From assembly GCA_963210315.1 (NCBI GenBank), contig OY723264.1:1302001-1366000 (forward strand): a stretch of 64,000 nt of DNA, in the 5' to 3' direction. This document shows positions 22,101 to 33,200 of the stretch, piece after piece. The translations under genes were made by a program, and so were the position numbers. This DNA comes from Rhynchopus euleeides (lineage: Eukaryota; Euglenozoa; Diplonemea; Diplonemida; Diplonemidae). The notes beneath the pieces are model-generated. The model worked only from the letters and a program-made list of their open reading frames with translations. It was not told the origin of the DNA and did no database searches. Each line of letters begins with the position of its first letter. The stretch's first letter is position 1.

Positions 22101-25100
22101 TCTCCCTGGTGCGGGAGCCCACAGGGCTGGCGGGCCTCTTCCAGGCGAAGGTGAAGAAGGTCTCGGGTATGATCCGCGACCCGGAGATCTGCCAGGTCAT
22201 CAAGAGCCTCGCCCTGACGGTGCTGAGGGAGCGGTGCGGCACCACCAGCTCCGGCCTGCAGCTGCATGTCGACCTTGCCCTCGGGAACCTCTCTGCAGGC
22301 TCGCTCCGCGTCTCCCTCCGCTACGTGCTGGATGCGGTGGTGGTGCAGGTGACAGCGCATGTCCTCCGCACGCTCGACACCAACTGCAACCTGATGAGCC
22401 TCTCAGAGAAGACGAAGTCCCTCTGGCTGCAGCTCCAGAAGAAGTTCCACAGCCCTGAAGAGCTGACGAGCGACTTCGCCATCGATGGGGTCACCCGCTT
22501 TGAGGACACGGAGAACACAGGCATCTTGCAGCCCCTCGCCTGCAAATTCCCCTTCAGCTTCAAGCTGCTGAAGGTTCACGAGACTGCAAAGGACGTCCTC
22601 CACGCAGACGCAAAGAAGGGCTCCATCGACTATGAGAGGATGGCGCGTGCCTGCGAGACCCTGGTGGGGAAGGACACCGTCGCCCTCTGGGATGAGGTGT
22701 TTGAGAAGCACCACATGAGCTACCTGCATGACTTCGTCCACAGCAAGGCTGCCCCCTTCCCGGGGCTTTCTGTGGAGTCCACGATGCGGCTCTACGAGGT
22801 TGTCCTGAGCAAGACCGACCCCAACGTTCTCAGCAGCCCCCTGGCAATCCACGTCAGCCACTGGGCCAACGAGGAGCGCCTGTTCTTCCTGATGTCCCTG
22901 CTGTCCTGCCTGAGTGTCCCCGGGCAGTCGACGGTGCTGGAGTCGCTTCAGGGCGCCGCCACCTCCGACCTCGTGGGTGCCAACGCGGTGCGCACTGTGG
23001 TGGAGGTGACCGTGCAGAACCTCCGCTCCGCAGGGAGCAACGTCGCAGCCTGGGATGACTGGTGCCAGAGGGTGTACCCCACCATCGCGCTGGACAGCCG
23101 TGCCCTGGTCGGGCCCTCTGCTGCGATCCGCTCCCTGGGGCTTGTCGTGGCGTTCTGCCTGGAGGTCGTGCTGCCGCACGCCGAATGCAGCACACTCATG
23201 CAGGAGTTCTTCCCCAAGCTCCTCGCCCTGAAGGCGCCGTACTCCATCGCGGAGATGCACAAGATGTTCGCCAGCTGCACCGCTGTGGCGGATGAGATCA
23301 AGGGCCCCTTCCTCGTCACCTTTGTTCGTGAGTTCATCCTGCGTAACGACAAGTCACTGATCCCCAGCGCCGACATCGACGCAGGCGAGCTGTGCGATAT
23401 CCTGCGGCTGTCCTGCGGGCTCCGCCCGATGGTCTGGCCCGGGTCAGCCCCGCTGGGGCCCAACGTGCGTCGTGGCCTGTTGCATGCGCTGGTGGGCAGC
23501 ATGGGCATGGAGCAGCTGACCCTCCTTGCGGAGGAGAAGATCAAGATGGGTGCGAAGTATACTGAGGCGCTTGCCGAGATGCTGTTTGCCTACCTCGAGG
23601 ACCTGACGCCTGTGTTCAGCCCGGAGCACACTGCGGATATCACAACTGAAGATGCGTCGCTTGTGATGCGGCAGGCAGAACCACCATACAAATACCACAA
23701 CATGATGGCGCAGGTGAGGTTTAAGAAAATCCTGGGGTGGATCGCACGCCAGTCCAACGAGATCATCACCCAGCACCGCGATTCCTTGCAGGACGACCCT
23801 TCCAAGTCGAAGAATCTCCCGATGCACGCGGTGAAGATGACCTTGCGGGTGCGCAACCTGCTGCGCGACTTCCCCCCCGCAGGGGTCTGCGTCGCAAAGG
23901 ACATTGCCAACGGAGGCACCTTCGCGCTGATGTCCTTCCTCCAGTCGGGGAAGGGGCTCAACTGGTTCGTCACCTTCGACCGCAACCTCATGGAGGCCTG
24001 CAGGCACGAGGAACTCCTCCCCGACATCGGGCCTGTTCTCGCCGAGTCACTCCCGCAGTACCGCGACGTGCTGACGAGCATCGAGACGGCATGCAAGGGC
24101 GGTGGGCCTGCGAAGGAGCGGGCGACAAAGGTGATTGATGACAAATCCATCTCCGTCGCGACAAGGCTCAGCGCTGTCTTCTCCGTGCGGGTGACGGCAG
24201 ACCGCTCCAACAGCTTCCCGGGGCGGGAGCTGATCGACGGCTGGCTGAGCAGACCCGACCTGCTGGAGGGGAGCTCCTGGGCCAAGTCCTTCCTTCACAC
24301 CTTCGGCTGGGGCCCGAGTGGGCGCCACGCCGCAAAGAGCACTTTCGCCTGGCGGTTCGCCAAGGCCGTCTCGCAGAACGTCAAGCAGGTTGTCTACTCC
24401 CTGATGTTCCAGATGGCCCTCATGCTGCCGAGCATGCCCAACTGCTACCTCCACGCTGCGGCGTACCAGCCAGGGAGGCTCAACAAGTGCATGATCCCGT
24501 CCATGCCGCTGGGGGGAGACGAGACGCGCCATGTCTTGAAGGGGATGACGGAATACGTCACCTGGTATAGGTGCCCGAGGGGGCATTTGTACAGCATCGG
24601 GGAGTGTGGCGGGGCGATGGAGGTGGGCCGCTGCTCGCACCCCGGGTGTGGTGCGGCGATCGGCGGGACGAACCACGCGTCCCTGAAGGGCAACGTCAGG
24701 ATCGGAGGCATGCAGGAGCTGCTGGCAAGCATGCCGAAGACGACCCCGAAGGAGCAAGAGCCGGGTGGTTTTTACGCCAATGCGGAGTACGCCGTTTTCC
24801 GCTCGACGTACACCCTCAACCCGAGGACCTCCATGGTGCTGCGTCTGGCGCTGTTGCTCTCCCTGCACCTCAACTACACATGCAGCGATGTGTCACTCCC
24901 ATCTCTTTCGAAGAAGATCACCCCATCCTACCTTCACGAGCAGATGGCTGCCATTGTCACCGCTCTGTCGAAGCAGACACGCCTGTCGCATGGCGATCTC
25001 CTCCTCTGCCTGACAGAGTGCTACCGCAGGCTGCAGCCGCTGCTGCAGGCAACGGGTATCCCGACGAAGGAGGCGGAGGCGAGCACATTCGAGGTTGCCG

Positions 25101-26743
25101 CTGAGAAGATCGTCGAGTCCGTCTTCGGGAAGTCGCAGGCGGTTGTCGCAGAGCTGCAGCAGAAGACGGGGCTCACGTCCAACCTCTCCACCCTGAAGAA
25201 GTCCCTCCCCGAAGAGCTCTATGCGGTGCTCGTGGGGAGCGGCGAGGAGACTTCCAAGGGGACCCCGAAGCTGCTCCCGGCAGCCTGGGCCCCACGGCCT
25301 GTCGTCTCTATCGAACACTTCAGGGCCTACTTCGGGTCGAGCAGCAGCAATGCCGCACGCCACCCCCTCCTGCACGCTGTGTGTGAGAATGAGGCACGGC
25401 TCGATGTCATCAAATACCTGGCTGACATCCTGGAGTTGCAGGGTCTTCTGTTCGAAGCCCTGTCGGGGTCGCAGCTGTCCAGGGATGAGGCAGCCCAGAT
25501 GCCTGCCATCGAGGTTATCAACACGCGCATCAGCGACAGTGCGAAGAGGGCCCGCGCCTCGGCAGCCCTCACGGGGTACTGCGATGTGTTCAACAAGGCG
25601 ATGCCGCTGCTCGGCAACCTGTATGAGTGCCAGCGCAACCCCTTCCTCAACGACAAGGATGAGGTGGACCTCTCCGGGGGTGGCGACCCCAACACCCGGG
25701 TGCTGCTGTCGCCCGAGGCCCCGCTGACCTTCTCCCTGCCCTCGATGGTGCCCGGGGATATCGACGCGCCAGGGGTGTGCACCATCCAGCTCGCGGGGCT
25801 GCTCAGCAGGGTGCATAACAACGTGATGGACAGGCTGAAGCCGCAGGAGGGTGACGCGCAGCCAAGGACTATCAGCATCAGCTACGTCACCCCGCCAGAG
25901 GTGGTGCGGAGGTCGCTCATCAGCTATGATAGGGAGCGTGACCTGCTGCCCCTGTTGTATCGCCACAAGGAGACCTCTTCCGGGTATCTCGGGTATGATG
26001 TTGTGGCGATCGAGAGGGAGCTTGCCATGACGGTGCTGCAGGGGAAGGTGGGGGTGCATCTGCAGATGGAGCACTTCAGATACCGTGGGGAGCTGCGGCA
26101 GCGGGGTTTCCTTGCGGCGCTCAGCAACCTGGATCAGGCGGCGGTGCTGCCGCCGGCGCTGGAGGGGGCGCTCTCGGCAGAGCTCACGACGAAGCAGCAG
26201 CTGAAGCGCGTGCTGCGCATCATCGAGGAGATTGTGAACTACTTCGCGGCGGTGGGTGCCAACGTGCAGCCCGACACCCCCCTGCGCACCTTCTGCACAG
26301 ACGTGATGGGGCTGTCCGGGCAGAGCGAGGATGAGCCGCTCCCCCGCCTCCTGACCCCTGCAGTGTACGAGGGGGGCCAGGTGTGCCACCTCAAGGCGCT
26401 CTACCTCTATGTGGAGGGCCTGATGGAGGGCGGTGCCCTGCAGCGTGTTGCAGCCAAGTACACGGGGCCCCTGCAGGAGGAGCAGGAGAACGAGCTGCGC
26501 CGTGCGGCAGGCTACATGAAGCACAGCCACGTGACGTCCGCCCTGCGGGATCTGCTCGTGGGGCCGCTGAGTGCGGCCGATGTGAACTTCCCTGGGACAG
26601 AGTCGCTCAAGGACTACATCGGTTACCAGGACATGGATGTGGGCAACAGCGATTGGTTTGACGAGTACTTCCCAGAGGACCTTCAGCTGGTGCACGCTAA
26701 GGCAGCTTTCGACCTCCTCACAAAAATTGCCCAGAAGGCGTGA
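10157..26743 (+). CDS. RNF213/mysterin-like giant AAA+ protein with RZ finger (two exons: 10157-17282, 17514-26743)
   Basis: Splicing the phase-1 GT-AG intron gives 5451 residues, close to vertebrate RNF213 (about 5200). Known of the family: a dynein-like six-AAA ring fused to an E3 module, which ubiquitylates bacterial LPS and acts at lipid droplets. Seen here: a beta-rich N-terminus; an NHL-like propeller segment (about 580-755) and a Lys/Asp tract (about 765-803); a P-loop-like SAGAGKS near 2230; AAA with Walker A GECGCGKT (Lys2758) and Walker B VFLDE (Glu2812); AAA with Walker A GKPGSSKT (Lys3082) and Walker B LLLDE (Glu3150). There is also an RZ-type zinc finger (Cys4729, His4733, Cys4749, Cys4754) ending GCGAAIGGTNH. 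No RING Cys/His cluster is visible between the ATPase core and the RZ finger. The start is ATG 10157; an upstream GTG in frame is not used in eukaryotes. Expected in the cytosol. Confidence 0.9.
17283..17513 (+). other. intron of the RNF213-like gene
   Basis: The donor is GTATGC and the acceptor CCCACAG; 231 bases, phase 1 (codon G|GC). Translation stays in frame into residues MGREFTSRKRDG. Both flanking frames would otherwise stop (17443) or lack a start, and the ATPase region continues across the junction. Confidence 0.85.
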
Positions 26744-26993
26744 AACGTGAAACGTGACGGGTTCGGAGGGAACTGGAGTGGTTCATAGCCTGTATTGTGT
26801 GTGGCTGTTGGAGCGGCTTCCGGGTGTTGTGGCGTATTTCTCGCCAATACTGCGATTGAAAATGGCGAAACAGCGCGGGGGGGAGGGGTGTGTGAGTGTG
26901 GCAGTGGGGATGACATCAGCAGTGATCTCCACAAGGACAACATTATTCGCGAGTGTGTGTGTATGGGAAAATCGAGTGTTTCGCATCCGCTGA

Positions 26994-27386
26994 ACGAATC
27001 AATGGCATAGGGGGTTCGCAGGAAATGAGCTGCACAAACACAGCTCCAGACAAGACCCCCAAACTTCTGCTCGCTTTCATCCCATCTGGGGCGAGGCGAA
27101 TCTGGCTCAACGCATCAAGGGGGAGTGGGAGGAGCAGTTCTGCCCCGACGTGCACCGACCGCAGGAGGAGCAGGAGGCGGCGCTCCGGGCCATTCAGGCT
27201 TGGTGGGCCGAGTTGGGGGATGACAAGGCCTCACAGGCGGAGGCGTACAACGTGGTCTGTTGTCGTCTGAGGGCGCGGGCAGGCAAGCGGGCGCGGGCGA
27301 GCCGGCCAGGGGCGCGGGGGTCTTCGCAGCGGAGTTCCCAGGGGTCCCAGAGCCAGGGGAGTAGGGCCGCCAGGGGAGCGAGATAG
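26994..27386 (+). CDS. possible short exon or ORF, unidentified
   Basis: A plus-strand frame open for about 390 bases, without an in-frame ATG at its start. It reads as a plausible soluble protein for about 70 residues (FHPIWGEANLAQRIKGEWEE, then EEQEAALRAIQAWWAELGDD) before turning into a Lys/Arg/Gly/Ser-rich tail. A candidate acceptor (TTCGCAG) lies near 27020. No homology was recognised. It may be a last exon with the rest unseen, or chance. Confidence 0.2.
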   Translation, partial: TNQWHRGFAGNELHKHSSRQDPQTSARFHPIWGEANLAQRIKGEWEEQFCPDVHRPQEEQEAALRAIQAWWAELGDDKASQAEAYNVVCCRLRARAGKRARASRPGARGSSQRSSQGSQSQGSRAARGAR

Positions 27387-30245
27387 CCGTAGGTCGGCTC
27401 CCCCCCCCCCCCCCCCCTACCCCCCTCTTTCCTTTCGCCCCTCCCCCCCCCCCTCCCGTTCCCCACCCCCGTGCCCCCTTCCCCTTTCTTCCGGTGAATG
27501 CGCCAGCGGAGTCGGTCCACGCCCTCGCTGTCAGTCGCTTTCGCCTCTCCCCCCCTGCCCCCCCCCCCCCTTTACCTCGCCCCCTTTTCCCCTCACCAGC
27601 GGGCTGCCCCTTGTGAATGGTAGACTTACCTACAGCCCCTTGTTCATGCCGCCAGCACGGAGCCCCACGCAGCTCAACCCCGGCCAGTGCGCGGTTTGTT
27701 TGCCCTAGAGCTTTGTTGTTCGTGTAGTTCATGTTACAGTGCTAAGAGCCCGTAGAAGCAAAAGTAGAACCTGCTGCGCTAGCCCCACCAAGCAGCCACA
27801 GTACGACAGGACGCGCGCAGGCACCGGGCCCCCTCTCCTAAAAAAAAAAAAAAAAAAAACAACGCATCAACAAAAACGGAGGAACAGAGATGCGGATGGG
27901 CGCTGACACATTTTTTTGTTTTTTCTTGGGAGCCTTCGCGTGAGGAGTGCAGAACAGTAATGAGTGAGTAATGTGAGTTGCCTCGCAAAACTGGTTGCAA
28001 AACAGGTCGACACACAGTGACACAGAGCGAAGGGCTCCTGCCGTTTTTTTTACCTTTTTTTTAACCTTTTTTTTGATTTTCTTGGGGTTTCCTTTTTTGG
28101 CATTCTCCTTTCTCCCTCTTTTCTTTCCAGGCACCCGCCAGCAAAGCTGTGGTGATCTTTGATGGGCTCCATTTTCCCAAGCGATTTGGGTTACAAACAC
28201 TCTCCCCTGTCCCTCACTGAGCCTGGTGCCCTTGTCACTGCCAAACGCTTCACATTGCCTGAGGTAATATTGTCGTCCACCCATTCATCTCTAGCCAAAA
28301 GGGCTCATGCCCCTGGTTCTGCGGCAGGCGACGGCCGCAGATTCAGCGAATTATCCCGTGGATGGGGTGCTGGTGACAAATCGCTGCCCAATCGTGCATA
28401 CACTGCTGAAATTTTGTGAGTGGACCACAACACGTTGTGTGTGTTGGATTTTTGATTGTACTTTTGTATGTGTACCTGGCGCGCCGGTGCCCAACGAAGG
28501 GAAAACGGTTGCGACTGAATAGCGACTGGCACGTGGCGAATGAATTGCGGTCCACCTCTCTGAAGCAAATAAGCTTCAACCCTCACAATGGTCTGAACGA
28601 AGAGGAATGCCAGTACACTGGGCATTTCACACCATCGAGTGGTGGTGAATGTGCATCATCGAGATGATAGTACCCTTCACTTCATCTGTGTCTTCTGCAC
28701 ACTTCATGTGGGTGTGGAAAGTTTCGTGCGCTTTGTTCGTGTCCTTGTGTTCCTTACTCACGATACCAACCTTCAGCAGGAGACGCAAAAAAAAGAAAAC
28801 GGAAGTAAAATCAAACGCATTGATATCTTTGACACGACACCACACGAGCCGGGCACATCACCTTCTCTCCTCGTCGGTGCGCCTGTGCGTGTGGCTGTGG
28901 CCATGTCTGGTATCGTCGACCCTCCTCGCACCCACTTTTCGAGCGTTCAAAACCCCTCTTAGCACAGATGCCAAAGGGTATCGCGTAGCGTCTTTTTTTT
29001 GCCTGGCTTCTTTCCCATATTTGCCCTTCAAAACTTGGTCTGGCTGATATCCGCTTTTTCGTGTCCCCCAAAAGTACCCAAGAAGTACCTACATTTGGAC
29101 ACCCTTTTTCCAGGCTCGGCCAGGCCAAACCTCCTGTATTTTAAAGATCCTCATGCTTCTCTGGAGCATGCCCAACGTTCGCAACGTTTTTTTGATCCGA
29201 TTGTGTGTGATCAGGAATCGGTACACTGAGCCTGTTCCTTTGGGGATGGGCACTGGTGATCGCACCCACATCTAAGCTTTAAAAACACACGGGTGGGTGG
29301 GGGGGATGGGTGGGCTTGGAAGGGTTACAAAAGGGACACTCTGTGAGCACGATGCCTTCGGGCAGAATTGCACATCAGTGCCCAGGCCTAAAAAAAATAT
29401 CGGGGGGGGTGTTCGAGGTTGACGGGGGGGGCGGGGGTTGACAGACGGCGATGTCCGGTTTCTAGTCTTTATTTCGCAAAGCAAAATATATACATCGGGG
29501 CAAGTTCCCCATACCACGTGCGTCCTTCAGGCGGGATGGGTGTGAGAGGGCTTGACATGCCTTCCCCATTGCCGCGGCCAGCATTGCGTAGTGCCACCTG
29601 AAAAAAAACGAGTTTCAGAAAAAGCTGCAGGACAGGGTGCATGTTCCCCCGCCCCCCGCCCCCTCCCTTCCATGTATTTCAGACACAACCTGCATAGCGA
29701 GTGAAGGGTGATCATTCTTGTGCTCCCTTCTACTTCTATTTCACTACCCCCCCCCCCTCCCTTCCGCTCATCGCTCTGGTCGCGCACATCCAAGAACCGA
29801 CTGACAAGCTCAGCAACAGGAACGCAATCCTGCTCAGGTCTCCGGTCGCATTCCCGCTCATTCTCCTGGATCGCCCTTTATCGCTTCCTGCAGAAGCGAC
29901 ACGCAGTTGCCATGTGGTAGCGAAGGTGCTGGGAGACTTGCTTTTCCATTCACTCTCGACAATCAAACCCCCCCCCCCTCCATGCCTCCACACCTCCTCT
30001 GCTTGCTGATCAAGAAGCAAGATGACCAATCCCACCTCCCCCCCACCCCCCGACACGACCCACACACCACCACAACACAGGGAAGTCAGCGGGGGGTGGA
30101 GCAGGGGGGGGTGTGCCGGGGGTGGGAGGGGCAGCGGGCGTTGCCAGAGCAGAGCTGCGCCCCCCACCCCGACCCCGACCCCGACCCCCCCACCCCCACA
30201 CACAGCTTACCTCCTTTTTCCCACTCCCCCCTCTCTGTCAGTCCA
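27387..30245. other. long intergenic region with homopolymer tracts
   Basis: Contains C-runs at 27405-27420 and 27550-27570, an A20-like run at 27841-27860, T-runs at about 28045-28075, and C-runs at about 29745 and 29970. No gene, RNA or repeat shared with other parts of the window was recognised. C/T-rich DNA precedes the PKS start. Confidence 0.4.
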
Positions 30246-33200
30246 ATGGCATCGCCAGCGCCGCCGTCACCTCCGGCTGCTGATGGGGGTATCTGTGGGG
30301 ATGGAGTGGGCGTAGCGACCGCCGTGCCCTACCCTTTGCAGCTGTTGGAGGCTGGGAAGAGGCACCCAGGTAAGATTGCCTTCCACTGCGACGGGGTGCG
30401 GTATACCTACCTGGAGTTCTTCCAGCTTTGCAGCGGGGTTGCAGCGGAGGTGGTCGGGTGTGGCTTCGGCAACCCCCTTGGGCCGGTTGCCGGGCTGCCC
30501 CACGCCGCAATCAGCTGCAGGAAGGGGATCGCGTGGCTGGTCTGCACCGCTGTCTGCTCACTCCTAGGCATACCTTACACCCTAATCGACTGGAGGCTCG
30601 GCGAGCCCCAGCGGAGGCAAATCTGGGAGGCCTGGTCTCCCACCCTCCTTCTCGTCGACGCCGCAGCAGGCGGTCTCAAGGAGATTCCCAGCGGGCTCCT
30701 CCACCCGACCCTCCCTGTCGTCGATGTCGGTGCTGCCGTGTCCGCCTCCCGCTCTGCGCCGTCGCCAGCATCACCCCCTTCCCCCTTTGAAATATTCGAG
30801 ACCCCCGCCTCGAACATCCGACCAACCTCCCCGGCATTCATCGACTGGACAACCGGAACCTCAACAGGGAAGGTGAAGGGCGTCGTCACACGCCACCTGC
30901 ACCTCTCCCTCATGCTGCGGTGGCGGTGCGAGAACTACCCCTTCTCGGAAAACGAAACCATTGCGGTTAACCAGTTCCCCATGTGGTATTGGTGGATGGG
31001 TCCATGCGTCGGATGCCCCACCTCACTCATTCCGGACCACACCCTGATCGACTCTGAGCTTTTCATCAGCCACGCCGCTGAGACCGGGGTGACACGCATC
31101 GACTGCACCACACCGTCGCTCCTCCGGGCATGGCTGCAGGACCCCGCCATCCACACCCTCCGCCCGACACTCCGCATGGTGGTCGTCTCCGGGGAAGCGC
31201 TCCCTCTCGAGACTGCACAGATGCTCCACACCGCCCTCCCCGACACCACGCTGCTCAACCTCCTCTCCACAACAGAAGCAGGCGACGTCGCCTGCCTCGA
31301 ACTCCCCAGGAGTGTGACAGAGGGACTCCTCGCGGAGGGGACCGCCTTCGCCCCGGTCGGGCTCCCTATGCTGGGTGTGTCTCTCGAGCTCTCCGCCGAC
31401 CACGCCTTCGCGGGGGAGGCGTCAGGCGCAGCGGCGTCCGCCCCCGCGCCTCTGGAGCTCCACGTGTCAGGCACAGGGGTGCCCCGCGACGCATGCTACC
31501 TCGGAGACCCCGCCGCGTCGGACAGCTTTGTCACCGTCGGGGGTGGTGGTGGCGGTGGCGCCCCCCGCAGGGTGTGGTGTACAAAGGACTCTGCAGGCAT
31601 GCTGAGCAGCCCCAAGGGTGCCGGGTTGTTCTCCGGGGTCTGCTTCCAGGAGGCTGCGGTGGCCGCGGAGGCGGCGGAGGTCCCGCTGGAGGTCTTCGCG
31701 CTGAAGGGGAGGCTGAACATGACGGCGAAGGTGCGTGGGTTCCGGATTGACCTCGCCGCAATCCAGGGGGAGCTGGCAAAGGCATCTCCCGGTGTGCTGG
31801 GGTGTGCCGTGAAGGACTGCGTCGCGCTTGCCCACAGCGATGAGCTGCTCGCCTTCCTCAAGCTGCCTGCGGGGAGCCCCGCCCTCTCCCCCGGCGACGC
31901 GCAGCGGGGCGCGGTGGCGGCACTCCGGAAGCACCTCGTGGAAGCGACAGACCTACCGAGGCACTCGCACCCCACTGCATTCTTCTTCGTCGCCTCCCTT
32001 CCGGTCACCCCGACGGGGAAGGTCGACACGCGTGCCCTCGTCGCGCTGGCGGAACAGGCCAGGGGTGGGAATCAGCAGCCTCAACCTCAGCCTCAGGACA
32101 CCACCCCAACCCCCACCGCCGTGCCCATCCCTGAGGGTGCTACCGAGCAGGACCTCCTCACGACGGTGCGCTCCGCCTGGCGTGCCCTGCTGGGCACCGC
32201 TGCGGATGACGCGACGGAGCACACCTCGATGTGGGACATCGGGGCGCACTCCCTCCTGGTGACCCGCCTCGCAAAAATGCTGGGCCTCCGCGTGGCTGAC
32301 CTGATCGAGACGGAGAGCCTCACACAGCAGGCCGCCCTGCTGTGGCAGAAGCGCGGGGCGAAGCCCCGCGGCGCTGCCACCGCCACCGCCGCCAGCCCTG
32401 CCCCAGACGCCGGGGGTGACATCGCGGTGATCGGGATTGGGGTGCGCTGGCCGTGCCCTTCGGGCACATCGATTGAATCCGTGAGGAGGTCGCTCAGCGG
32501 CGCTGCGGATCTCAGCGTGGAGATCCCTGAGGCGACGCTGCTCAGCAACGGTGTGGGGAGGGAGGCCCTGGCGGAGGGGTCGGGGTATGTGCGGCGTGGC
32601 ATCCTCCTCGACACGGAGTACATCGCGAAGTTCGACCCTGAGTTCTGGGGCATCTCGCAGGGGGAGGCGGAGATGACAGACCCTGCGCAGCGGGCCCTCG
32701 TGGAGGTGTCGTACGAAGCGCTGCTCGACGCGGGGTACCCCTACCGCCCCGTTGTGGATTCGCGGGACGCGGCGCTGCTGGGGGGTGTGCCGGAGTTCTT
32801 CAGCGGCAGCAGCAGCGGGGGCGGCGCGGCGCGGATTCCGCCGAAAAACGTCGGGGTGTTTGCCTGCGGGGGGTCCCTCCCGCAGTACCTCACGGATGTC
32901 ATCGGGGAGGACACGTCGCAGACCCGGGTGGGAGACACCGCGAGGTATTGGGCTTTGGAGGTGGGGAACGACAAGGACTACTGCGCGACCCGCCTCTCCC
33001 ACATCTTCGACCTCCACGGGCCTGCCTACACCGCGCAGAGCGCGTGCAGCTCGGGGCTGCTGTGTGTTGCGAATGCATCCAGCTCGCTGAGGGCAGGGGA
33101 GTGCGACCTTGCCTTGGTGGCGGCTGCAGGGATCCAGACCCCGCAGGCGACGGGGTACCCCTATCAGCCAGGGATGGTGTGGAGTGTGGATGGGCGGTGC

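Noticed and set aside
29907..30245. N-terminal extension of the PKS
   Set aside because: Low-complexity Pro/His/Asp-repeat translation of C-rich leader. The adenylation domain begins after ATG 30246.
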